Assembly (NCBI GenBank): GCA_036562495.1
Contig: DATCKA010000116.1
Coordinates: 1-20,005, forward strand
Source: Geochorda sp036562495
GTDB taxonomy: Bacteria; Bacillota; Limnochordia; Limnochordales; Geochordaceae
DNA: 20,005 bases
Reading direction: 5' to 3'
Under the pieces are notes generated by a model. The model was not told the origin of the DNA. It made no database searches and saw only the letters and a program-made list of their open reading frames with translations. Below, piece after piece: positions 7,747 to 15,890 of this stretch (its first letter is position 1; each line of letters begins with the position of its first letter). Position numbers and translations under genes: made by a program.

Positions 7747-8376
7747 TCACAGCAGCTGGCCGGTGCGGTAGAAGAAACGGAGGATCCCGTCGATGATGGC
7801 GTCACACGTCGCCATGAAGCGCCGCTGGTGCGCCGAGGCCGGTCCCACCACCGGCCCTATCACGCCGATGAGCCCCACCTGGGCCGGCACGGTGGCGATG
7901 TCGGCGCCCAGCGTGGCGGTGCGCGGCACCTGGCGCTCGTCGAGGGGGCTGGGCAACCCCCTCCGGCCGCCGGCGGCCGCCGCCCCCAGCGCCTGACGGG
8001 CCGTCAGAAACTCCTCATCGGGCTCGACGCTGGCCGACCAGGCGATGATGTGGCCGTCCTCCTCGCTCTCGCCTGACGTGCCGTCGACCACGATGACGAA
8101 GGACTGCGGAAACTCCTCGGTGATCCGGAAGAAGGTGGCCTCCAGATTGTGGCGGGCTACCTCTTGGCCGCCGCGGCCGAAGACGTAGGGGTAGACCTTG
8201 GCCAGCTCCGTGGCCACCGTGGGCCCCACGCTCCCGGGCCGGTCCAACGACAGACCCAGGCCGACGACCACCACGGGCTGGCGCCGCCCCGTCTTGACGT
8301 AGACGTACTCGAGAAGCCTGGCCAGCCGGAAATCGGCCGTCCAGTGGCTGGAATCGACCGTACCCAGCCACGGCAT
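7747..8376 (-). CDS. DUF1256/YyaC-like protein (hydrogenase-maturation-protease-like fold), divergent
   Basis: A 209-aa protein whose pattern resembles the DUF1256/YyaC family, which is tied to sporulation in Firmicutes. GLSLDRPGSVGPTVATEL aligns with the family segment around GDSLGP, FVIVVDGTSG with the internal VDA motif (D98 kept), and the C-terminal region VGLIGVIGPVVG with the later glycine-rich segment. The aspartate expected just before SVGP is replaced by glycine, so a metal or catalytic site may be altered. The start ATG has GAGGGGG upstream. Similarity is judged by eye, so a related hydrogenase-maturation-protease-like family is the main alternative. The gene lies between the NTPase and SCP2 genes. 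Confidence 0.6.
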   Translation of the reverse strand: MPWLGTVDSSHWTADFRLARLLEYVYVKTGRRQPVVVVGLGLSLDRPGSVGPTVATELAKVYPYVFGRGGQEVARHNLEATFFRITEEFPQSFVIVVDGTSGESEEDGHIIAWSASVEPDEEFLTARQALGAAAAGGRRGLPSPLDERQVPRTATLGADIATVPAQVGLIGVIGPVVGPASAHQRRFMATCDAIIDGILRFFYRTGQLL

Positions 8377-8455
8377 CGCCGTCGGACCCCCTCGCCCCAG
8401 GGTACCAGGGCGGCGCCCCTGTGTCGAGGGTATCCGGCACCTCGCACGGTTGCCC

Positions 8456-9031
8456 TCAGATCCCGTAGAGCTCGGGATGCAGGCGGGGCACCAGGGCTGC
8501 CACCAACGCGTCAGCCACCAGGTGGCGCCGGGTGACGAGCCCCCGGGTCAGCAGGCCGACAGCGCCCGGGTCCACCCTCGCGCCTTCGGTGCCGAACCAC
8601 GCATCCACCACCTCGGCCAGTTCCTGGCCACGAAGCAGCGCCCGTACCATGCGGGGCGGCAACGCCAGGCGCATGCCCTCTCCCGTGCTGATGCGACCCT
8701 GCCGATCGGCGACCGCCGCGACCGTGACGAGCCACCCTCGCTCGCCGGCATCGAGGTGCACCCCACCCTCGACCCCCACGCCCCAGACGGCATCGTCGAG
8801 GGCTTGCAACGCCGCTCGAGCCCGTCCCTCGGCCCCCCGCCGTGTCTCCTCCAGCGAGAGGGGCTGGGCGGCCACGCCGCTCGGCACCCCCACGGCCTCT
8901 ACCCGGCAGGGACCGAAGAGCCGGCACAAGACATCCCCCACGGGCTCCACCTTGGCGGGGTTGGTCGAGCCGACGGCCACCACCCGGGGCTTGCCGTCCG
9001 GGCCGGCGATCGGGCTACCGGGAGCCGCCAT
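8456..9031 (-). CDS. Inosine/xanthosine triphosphatase (YjjX/DUF84 family)
   Basis: A 191-aa house-cleaning nucleotidase expected to hydrolyse ITP and XTP (or oxidised nucleotides) to monophosphates, keeping deaminated purines out of nucleic acids. Family hallmarks are GSTNPAK (21-27), SGVAAQPLSLEET (about 51-63), GVGVEGGV (about 84-91) and the C-terminal GLLTRGLVTRR segment. The length fits the family. The first about 15 residues (ahead of RVVAVGSTN) are an unconserved leader, so the true start could be slightly internal. The ATG overlaps the end of the upstream SirB1-like gene by 17 bases. The upstream HAD phosphatase could share a nucleotide-cleaning role. Confidence 0.9.
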   Translation of the reverse strand: MAAPGSPIAGPDGKPRVVAVGSTNPAKVEPVGDVLCRLFGPCRVEAVGVPSGVAAQPLSLEETRRGAEGRARAALQALDDAVWGVGVEGGVHLDAGERGWLVTVAAVADRQGRISTGEGMRLALPPRMVRALLRGQELAEVVDAWFGTEGARVDPGAVGLLTRGLVTRRHLVADALVAALVPRLHPELYGI

Positions 9032-9953
9032 GCCCCTCGGGCGCCCCCGAGCCCGACGCCCTGCCCGACCCCGACGACCGGGAGTGCGGCTCGTCGACCT
9101 GCCCCTTGGTGAAGATGCGCAGGAGCTCCTCGACGCGTTGGGCCGCCACGGTCTGGGAGGTCAGCGAGTAGACCCGCATCAGGTGGGCCAGCATGCGCTC
9201 GATGAGCTTGCGATCCGGCAGCGGGTCCAGGGCGGCCTCGTCGAAGCGGTGGCCTCCCTCGCTGGCGAAGGCCGCCAGGTCGTGCCGCGAGAGCACCCGG
9301 CCGCTACGGGCCGGGTCGACCCAGAAGGCCACAGGCCCAGGGACGGCCACCACCACGTGACCCGCCACCGAGATGGCGGCCACGTCGAAGCCCGCCCGGC
9401 GGCTCACCACCAGGTACAGGCCCGCCAGGGAGACGCCGATGCCGGCTCGCCGGTCCAGCACCTGGTTGATGCAGACGTTGTCGGGGTCGTAGTAGTGCGC
9501 CTCGTTGCTCTTGAAGCCCAGCTCGTGGAAGAGATAGCGATTGACGGCCGCGGCGGCCTCAGGCGGCGACATGCGGCCGATGCGCCGCTGCTGCAGCTCC
9601 TCCCACAGCCCCCGCAGACGCTGGCGGTACGAGGCCTCGTCGAGGTCGGGGTAGCGGGCTCGGGCGACCGCGAAGAGCCCCTCCTCCAGGTCGAACGTGG
9701 CGTCGTCCTGCCGGGCCAGCTCGGCCAGACGCCGCTTGAGCGTCCGGAAGCGCACCTCGTCCAAGAGCAGCCGGGCCCGGCCCCTCACCATGGGATCGGG
9801 CTCCGACGTGGCCGCCGCGTGCAGCCACGGCACCGCCTCGGGGCCCGCCTCCAGCAAACGGGCGCGCGCCACCTTGACGGTCCGCTCGTCGCTGTCGCCG
9901 AGCAGCCTCACCAGGGCCTGCAGCTCGGATGCCGAGAGTTGCCGCTGCGCCAC
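9015..9953 (-). CDS. SirB1 family transglutaminase-like protein
   Basis: A 312-aa protein. Residues about 1-75 form helical, HEAT-like repeats (VKVARARLLEAGPEAVPWL). The SirB1/transglutaminase-like domain follows, with NRYLFHELGFKSNEAHYYDP, CINQVLDRRAGIGVSLAGLYL and ISVAGHVVVAV, then FWVDP. The position of the transglutaminase catalytic cysteine is serine (GVSL), while the His and Asp regions remain, so it is probably not a classical transglutaminase; SirB1 proteins commonly show this. The C-terminus is a Ser/Gly-rich tail. The start is a GTG with GAGGGGG about 13 bases upstream, so the exact start is uncertain. Function in bacteria is unknown. Confidence 0.85.
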   Translation of the reverse strand: MAQRQLSASELQALVRLLGDSDERTVKVARARLLEAGPEAVPWLHAAATSEPDPMVRGRARLLLDEVRFRTLKRRLAELARQDDATFDLEEGLFAVARARYPDLDEASYRQRLRGLWEELQQRRIGRMSPPEAAAAVNRYLFHELGFKSNEAHYYDPDNVCINQVLDRRAGIGVSLAGLYLVVSRRAGFDVAAISVAGHVVVAVPGPVAFWVDPARSGRVLSRHDLAAFASEGGHRFDEAALDPLPDRKLIERMLAHLMRVYSLTSQTVAAQRVEELLRIFTKGQVDEPHSRSSGSGRASGSGAPEGHGGSR

Positions 9954-9983
9954 CGGACGCCGGTCGCCCCCTCTTTCACCTTA

Positions 9984-10721
9984 TCAGCCGGCATCGGGCT
10001 GCGCCAGCCCGCGCAGCCACTCCATCAGGTCCGCGAGACTCCCCTGGCCGTCCGGGTCCACTCGCGAGATGCCGCGATCGATGGGCAGGTCCGTCACCCA
10101 AAAGGTGCGCATGCCGAGCCGGGCGGCCACCATGTCCTCATCCCGGTCGTTGCCCACCATCAGGCACCGCTCCGGAGGTACGCCCAGCCGTTCGACGATT
10201 TCCTGGAAATACTCCAGGTGGGGCTTGCAGGCATGCGAGTTTTCCATGGTCGTCACGAATCGAAACGGGATGTCCGCCAGCCCTGCCCACGCCAGCCGCC
10301 GCCGGATGGCCGCCTCCGGGAAGACGGGATTGGTGGCCACCACCACCTGCATACCCATACCCAGGGCCGTCTCGACGGCCCGCCGGGCCAGGGGGTTGGT
10401 GGGCGCATGCGATCGAAGCTCATCGAAGCGCTCCTCGTAAAACCGGTCGAAAAGGGGGTACAGCCGGTCGCGAAGCGCCGGGTCGTCACGCAGGAAGCGC
10501 CGGCGGAACTTCTCCGCGTTGGTCAGCTCGACGTCCCGATCCTGGAGGAGGGACTCGGTGGCCTGCCAGATCTCCCGGGCCAGGCGCTGTGGCTCTATCC
10601 ACTCCCGGAAGTACTCCCCCAGGGCCGCGAAGTAGCGCGGTAGGAACCGATCCATGTCGATGCCGTTGAGGGTACCATCGAGGTCGAAGAGGATGGCTTC
10701 GATGGGCCGTCGCTCCTGCAT
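9984..10721 (-). CDS. HAD superfamily hydrolase (phosphatase)
   Basis: A 245-aa haloacid-dehalogenase-type phosphatase. Motif I is FDLDGTL with nucleophile D13 and acid/base D15, motif II is VVATNPVF, motif III lysine is in ACKPHLEYF, and motif IV is VGNDRDEDM. A long helical cap lies between motifs I and II, as in C1-cap phosphoglycolate-phosphatase-like enzymes. The substrate is not predictable. The ATG at 10721 is preferred because GAGAGG lies upstream; a GTG six codons earlier at 10739 is possible. It is the first gene of the long minus-strand cluster, and a possible promoter lies about 90 bases upstream. Confidence 0.92.
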   Translation of the reverse strand: MQERRPIEAILFDLDGTLNGIDMDRFLPRYFAALGEYFREWIEPQRLAREIWQATESLLQDRDVELTNAEKFRRRFLRDDPALRDRLYPLFDRFYEERFDELRSHAPTNPLARRAVETALGMGMQVVVATNPVFPEAAIRRRLAWAGLADIPFRFVTTMENSHACKPHLEYFQEIVERLGVPPERCLMVGNDRDEDMVAARLGMRTFWVTDLPIDRGISRVDPDGQGSLADLMEWLRGLAQPDAG

Positions 10722-10810
10722 GACCGTGCCTCTCGTCACCCCACCCCGTCGTGCTCGCCCGAGACGCCCCGCCCTCGTCCCGGCACGGCGCCGCCTGGAT
10801 GCTCGCCTCC

Positions 10811-10839
10811 ATGCTATCCACCCGTGCCGAGGCAGGCAA
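10811..10839 (-). promoter_or_regulatory. Possible sigma-A promoter of the HAD-led gene cluster
   Basis: On the minus strand TTGCCT (10839-10834) and TAGCAT (10816-10811) are separated by 17 bases. Each hexamer matches four of six consensus positions. The site is in the 185-base gap upstream of the HAD gene. It is weaker than the nrdJ promoter, and alternatives cannot be excluded. Confidence 0.35.
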
Positions 10840-10924
10840 TCGACCCGGGCCTCGTGGAAATCCCCTCTAGGCCCTGGCGGGCCGATCCGGGCGAGTCGGT
10901 TCGAGGAAAGAGGTGCGGAATCTC

Positions 10925-11218
10925 GTGGTCGACCCCATCGTCATCGTCGGACTTGTTATCGTTTTCACAGAGATCGTCAAGGAAGCGGCCGCCCGGCTGC
11001 GCCTGAGTCCTGACACCGTCAAGCGAGTGGTGATCCCCGTCTCGGTGCTGGCGATGAGCGCGGCGCTCAACGCCCTCAACGCCTATCTCTTCGCGGGCCC
11101 CGCCCCGGGGCAGCCCCCCGCCGGGGCCGTGCGCGACGCGATCGTCCAGGGCCTGCAGCTTGGGGCGATGGCGAGCGGCATCTACGGCCTGGGCAAGGCG
11201 GCCCTCGGGCGCTCGTAG
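10925..11218 (+). CDS. Small holin-like membrane protein
   Basis: A 97-aa protein with a hydrophobic N-terminal segment (PIVIVGLVIVFTEIVKEA), a short basic linker (RLSPDTVKR), a second hydrophobic segment (VVIPVSVLAMSAALNALNAYL), and an amphipathic C-terminal stretch (GLQLGAMASGIYGLGKAAL) seen in some phage holins. The GTG at 10925 is preferred because AGAGGTG precedes it at about nine bases; an in-frame GTG at 10913 overlaps that motif. No phage genes are near it, so it is an orphan. A holin or toxin-like role is suggested by layout, not shown. It converges on aacS. Confidence 0.65.
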   Translation: MVDPIVIVGLVIVFTEIVKEAAARLRLSPDTVKRVVIPVSVLAMSAALNALNAYLFAGPAPGQPPAGAVRDAIVQGLQLGAMASGIYGLGKAALGRS

Positions 11219-11219
11219 C

Positions 11220-11245
11220 CCGGGCTGACGGAGTCGGGAGCCCGG
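11220..11245. terminator. Possible bidirectional terminator between convergent genes
   Basis: CCGGGCT (11220-11226) and AGCCCGG (11239-11245) form a 7-bp inverted repeat with a 12-base loop, between the stop of the holin-like gene (plus) and the stop of aacS (minus). No U-tract is present on either side. The placement between convergent stops is the main support. Confidence 0.35.
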
Positions 11246-11256
11246 CGTCTCGCCGC

Positions 11257-13260
11257 TCACCCGGCCCGGGACAGGCGTCGCGCCAGTTCCACGAAGGGCT
11301 GCAGCGCCTCGGGGTTGCGCATCGCGTCGCGGCTGACGGCCTGCTCGGGCGGCACGCCCAGCAGGATGCGCCGGACGGGGACCTCCATCTTCTTGGCGTT
11401 GAGAGTCCGGGGTATCTCGGGCACGACGAAGATGGCGTCGGGCACGTGCCTCGGCGAGAGCTCGGTGCGCAACCGCTGGCGGATGCGCGCCTGCAACGCC
11501 TCGTCGAGGGTGACGCCGGGCCGCAGCACGACGAAGAGCAGGATCTCCCCCTCGCGGCCCAGCTGGCCCGTGTCGACCACCAGACTGTCGACCACCTCGG
11601 GCATCTCCTCGACGACCCGGTAGAACTCGCTGGTCCCCATCCGCACGCCACCCCGGTTGAGGGTGGAGTCCGAGCGGCCGTAGATGACGCAGCTCCCCCG
11701 GGGCGTGATCTTGATCCAGTCGCCGTGGCGCCACACCCCGGGATACGTCTCGAAGTAGGTGGCGCGGTAGCGCTCCATGCCGGGGCCGTCGCCCCAGAGG
11801 AAGAGCGGCATGGAGGGCATGGGCTGGGTGATGACCAGCTCGCCCACCTGCCCGACGACCGGTCGTCCCGCCTCGTCGTAGGCGTCCACGCTGGCGCCCA
11901 GCATCCGGCACTGGATCTCGCCGGCGTGCACGGGCAGCAGCGGACACGACCCCACGAAGGCCGTGCACAGATCCGTGCCTCCGCTCACCGAGCCCAGCAG
12001 CAGATCCGCCTTGACGTGCCGGTACACCCAGTCGAACCCCTCGGGCGCCAGCGGAGCGCCTGTCGAACCGATGCCCCGCAGGGCGTCCAGGTCGTACTCC
12101 CGCCCCGGCTCGATGCCCGCCTTCATGCAGGCCTGGATGTAGGGGGCACTGGTGCCGAAGTAGGTCATGCGGGTCGCCTGCGCGAACCGCCACAGCGCCC
12201 CCATGTCGGGATACCCGGGGCTGCCATCGTACAGCAGCACCGTCATGCCCAGCAGCAGCCCGCTGATCAGGAAGTTCCACATCATCCAGCCGGTGGTGGT
12301 GAACCAGAAGAACCGATCCGTCTCGCTCAGGTCCAGGTGCAGCGCGATGGCCTTGAGGTGTTCCAGCAGGATCCCGCCGTGGCCATGGACGATGGCCTTG
12401 GGGAGCCCCGTGGTGCCCGACGAGTAGAGCACCCACAGCGGGTGGTCGAAGGGCACCGGTTCGAAGGTCAGGGAAGCTCCTGCCTCGCCGCCTCCGTCGG
12501 CAGCCTCCATCAGCGCCTCCCACGGCACGGCATCCCGCAGCGCCGAAGTGTCCGGCCGTGCCTCGAGATACGGGACCACGACCGTGGCCGTGAGGCTCGG
12601 CAGGTGGCGCTGGATCTCGGCGACGGCGGCAAGTTTGGGATACGGCGTCCCGTTGTAGCGGTAGCCGTCCACAGCCAGCAGCACCCGGGGCTCGATCTGC
12701 CGGAAGCGGTCCACCACGCTGCGGATGCCGAACTCCGGGGAGCAGCTCGACCAGATGGCACCCAGGCTGGCCGTGGCGAGGAAGGCCACGAGGGTCTGCG
12801 GGATGTTGGGGGAGTAGGCGACGACCCGGTCTCCCCGCCGCACACCCAGCCGACGCAGCCCGGCTGCGGCCGCGGCCACCTGACGAGCCAGCTCGGCGTA
12901 GGTGAGCGTGCCCAGGGGCCCCGTCTCCGACCAGGCGATGACCGCGGGGTGGTCGTCTCGTCGGCGGAGCGCATGCTCGGCGTAGTTGAGCAGCGCCCCC
13001 TCGAACCAGCGAGCCCCTGGCATGGCACGCTCGGCCAGCACCCGGCGGTACGGGGCCCGGGCGCGGACCTCGAAGAACTCCCAGATGGACGACCAGAAGC
13101 CCTCGAGGTCGGTCACGGACCACCTCCACAGCTCGTCGTACGACTCGAAGGCCAGGCCACGCCGCTCTCGCAGCCAGCGCAAGTACCGCGCCAGGCGGCT
13201 GGCGCTCCTGCTAGCCTCCGACGGTCGCCACAACAGGGTGCCCTCGGCCACGCCCCCCAT
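11257..13260 (-). CDS. aacS: Acetoacetyl-CoA synthetase (acetoacetate-CoA ligase)
   Basis: A 667-aa member of the acyl-adenylate-forming family that activates acetoacetate to acetoacetyl-CoA with ATP. The P-loop is YSSGTTGLPK (about 279-288). GGTDLCTAFVG, GELVITQPMPSMPLFLWGD, GVWRHGDWIKITPRG and YGRSDSTLNRGGVRMG are the family's diagnostic stretches, and the C-terminal lysine is in LNAKKMEVPV (about 623-624). It differs from acetyl-CoA synthetase in these stretches. The start at the ATG 13260 (MGGVAEGTLLWRPSE) is chosen because the frame upstream reads as non-homologous sequence and a G-rich stretch lies upstream. Ketone-body or polyhydroxybutyrate-derived carbon use is the usual role, but no partner enzymes are nearby. 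It lies downstream of an SDR-type gene on the same strand. Confidence 0.95.
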   Translation of the reverse strand: MGGVAEGTLLWRPSEASRSASRLARYLRWLRERRGLAFESYDELWRWSVTDLEGFWSSIWEFFEVRARAPYRRVLAERAMPGARWFEGALLNYAEHALRRRDDHPAVIAWSETGPLGTLTYAELARQVAAAAAGLRRLGVRRGDRVVAYSPNIPQTLVAFLATASLGAIWSSCSPEFGIRSVVDRFRQIEPRVLLAVDGYRYNGTPYPKLAAVAEIQRHLPSLTATVVVPYLEARPDTSALRDAVPWEALMEAADGGGEAGASLTFEPVPFDHPLWVLYSSGTTGLPKAIVHGHGGILLEHLKAIALHLDLSETDRFFWFTTTGWMMWNFLISGLLLGMTVLLYDGSPGYPDMGALWRFAQATRMTYFGTSAPYIQACMKAGIEPGREYDLDALRGIGSTGAPLAPEGFDWVYRHVKADLLLGSVSGGTDLCTAFVGSCPLLPVHAGEIQCRMLGASVDAYDEAGRPVVGQVGELVITQPMPSMPLFLWGDGPGMERYRATYFETYPGVWRHGDWIKITPRGSCVIYGRSDSTLNRGGVRMGTSEFYRVVEEMPEVVDSLVVDTGQLGREGEILLFVVLRPGVTLDEALQARIRQRLRTELSPRHVPDAIFVVPEIPRTLNAKKMEVPVRRILLGVPPEQAVSRDAMRNPEALQPFVELARRLSRAG

Positions 13261-13443
13261 GCCCACGGCGCCCCCCGCACGTCCCCGACTCAGGGCAGCA
13301 GACGATGGTGGCAACTCGCCGATCCGCTGCAATCGGTCTAAATCCTTCGTGGACGGCTCGGAGCGGGATCGACGAGATAGATAGTGGCAAGCAGTTTCGT
13401 TTGAGAGCCCGGGGTTCCTCCTGGCGAGCCGAGGGTCAGGCAC

Positions 13444-14418
13444 TCACCGCTCGGGGGTGCCCAGGCCTCGCGACACGGCCAGCTGCACCATGGTGGGCAG
13501 CGGCGTGATGGTGTACCCGAGCTCGGAGATGGCCCGAGCAGAGGAGTAGTAGATGAACCGGCCTACCAGCCGGGCGTGATCCCGGGTCAGCGGGGGAGGC
13601 CGACGGGTCAGGACGGCCGCGCCCTCCAGGGCCCACGCCGCGGCCCAAACCAGCCCTCTCGGGGCACGCCTCGCGGGGGGCCGGCGGCCCGCCGCCTGCG
13701 ATAGCGCCTCGATGATCTGGCGAAACGTCACGTTGTGGCCACCCAGGATGTAGCGCTGCCCGCGGCGCCCCTGTCGGGCCGCCGCCAGGTGGCCGGCCAC
13801 GACGTCGTCGATGTGGCAGAAGTTGGTGCCGCCCTCCACCCAGGCCGGTAGGAGCCCTCGGGCGGCCAGGTCGACGAGGGAGCCGGGGCGAGGGGCGTCG
13901 TCGCCCAGGATGGTCGCCGGGTTGACGATGACCGCGTCGAGCCCGCGCTCGACGCCCTCGAGCACACGCTGCTCCGCCTCCCACTTGGTCACCGCGTACT
14001 GCAGCCCCAGCCGGTGACCATTGAAGGGAAAGGACTCGTCGGCCACCTCGCCGTCCAGGGGGAAGCCCACCGCTGCCACCGAGCTGGTGTAGACCAGCCG
14101 CCGGACGCCGGCCCGCAACGCCTCGGCCACGACGCGCCGGGTGCCCTCTACGTTGACCGCCCACTGGCGGTGCCGGTGCCCTCGCCACCACGACAGGTCA
14201 GCCGCGACGTGAAAGACCCACTCCACGCCGTCCATGAGCCCGTCGAGAGGGCGCGGCTGAGTCAGGTCGGCGACCACGATCCGTACGGGCAGGCCCCGCA
14301 GGCGCTCGACCGGCGACGTGGGCCGCACCACCGCCGTCACGTCGTGGCCCTCGGCCACCAGGGCCCTCACCAGGAAGCGCCCGACGAACCCCGTCGCGCC
14401 CGTTACCAGCACCCTCAC
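13444..14418 (-). CDS. NAD(P)-dependent epimerase/dehydratase (HpnA / dihydroflavonol-4-reductase-like)
   Basis: A 324-aa extended short-chain dehydrogenase. The Rossmann motif is GATGFVG (7-13), the catalytic triad is represented by TSS (111-113) and Y141-AVTK-K145, and NPATILG follows. The C-terminal half contains the substrate-binding region. Members of this group act on nucleotide sugars, hopanoid side chains (HpnA) or carbonyl compounds; no hopanoid genes are visible, so the substrate is unknown. The GTG start has AGGAGAAGGGGG upstream. It sits 183 bases upstream of aacS on the same strand and divergent from the radical SAM gene. Confidence 0.9.
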   Translation of the reverse strand: MRVLVTGATGFVGRFLVRALVAEGHDVTAVVRPTSPVERLRGLPVRIVVADLTQPRPLDGLMDGVEWVFHVAADLSWWRGHRHRQWAVNVEGTRRVVAEALRAGVRRLVYTSSVAAVGFPLDGEVADESFPFNGHRLGLQYAVTKWEAEQRVLEGVERGLDAVIVNPATILGDDAPRPGSLVDLAARGLLPAWVEGGTNFCHIDDVVAGHLAAARQGRRGQRYILGGHNVTFRQIIEALSQAAGRRPPARRAPRGLVWAAAWALEGAAVLTRRPPPLTRDHARLVGRFIYYSSARAISELGYTITPLPTMVQLAVSRGLGTPER

Positions 14419-14462
14419 GCCCGCTGCCCCCTTCTCCTGGTCCGTCGTGGAGTGCGATGGCT

Positions 14463-14482
14463 TTGACGGTCGTCACATGACG
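14463..14482. promoter_or_regulatory. Possible promoter/operator in the SDR-radical SAM divergent gap
   Basis: TTGACG (14463-14468) matches five of six -35 positions, and an overlapping inverted repeat CGTCA-CA-TGACG lies at 14471-14482. No convincing -10 is found at the correct spacing, so this is a weak candidate for regulation of the radical SAM gene. Confidence 0.2.
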
Positions 14483-14524
14483 GGCCGCACGTCCGGCGCG
14501 ACTATGGACCGAGAAGGCATCACG

Positions 14525-15787
<1,263 letters not shown>

Positions 15788-15793
15788 CGGCGG

Positions 15794-15890
15794 CACCCCC
15801 CTACCCGCAAGCGCGTAGCATGGGGGCGCACGCCCCGCACCGGGACCCGATTCCTGGTGCGGGGACACTCGTCGGGGGTAGGGGTGTGCG
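15794..15890 (+). promoter_or_regulatory. Candidate structured leader RNA of the NMT1-type importer operon
   Basis: The gap between the radical SAM stop and the binding-protein start holds several inverted repeats. A 13-bp stem with one G-U pair is formed by 15833-15845 and 15852-15864 around a 6-base loop. A 5-bp hairpin (GGGGC/GCCCC, 15823-15836) shares bases with that stem, so the two exclude each other. A long-range helix pairs CCCCTACCC (15798-15806) with GGGTAGGGG (15876-15884). This last arm includes the G-rich ribosome binding site six bases before the ATG at 15891, so folding could hide it. No U-tract follows. The match to known riboswitch consensus sequences is poor. In GC-rich DNA short repeats are common, so the case rests on the number and arrangement. 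Confidence 0.45.

Noticed and set aside
11446..13341. A 631-codon plus-strand frame opposite aacS
   Set aside because: Shadow of aacS; low-complexity His/Gln/Arg-rich translation without recognisable motifs.
13261..13443. An upstream extension of aacS to a GTG at 13443
   Set aside because: The extra 61 codons have no similarity to acetoacetyl-CoA synthetases. The ATG at 13260 gives a family-typical length and N-terminus.
14318..14524. Upstream start of the radical SAM gene at 14318
   Set aside because: This would overlap the divergent SDR gene by about 100 bases and adds residues that are shadow of that gene; a start with a ribosome binding site lies at 14525.
15788..15890. TPP or guanidine riboswitch upstream of the importer
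   Set aside because: The TPP core (CTGAGA and downstream conserved segment) is absent, and loops do not show the ACGR pattern of guanidine-II hairpins. A structured leader is kept only as an unclassified candidate.
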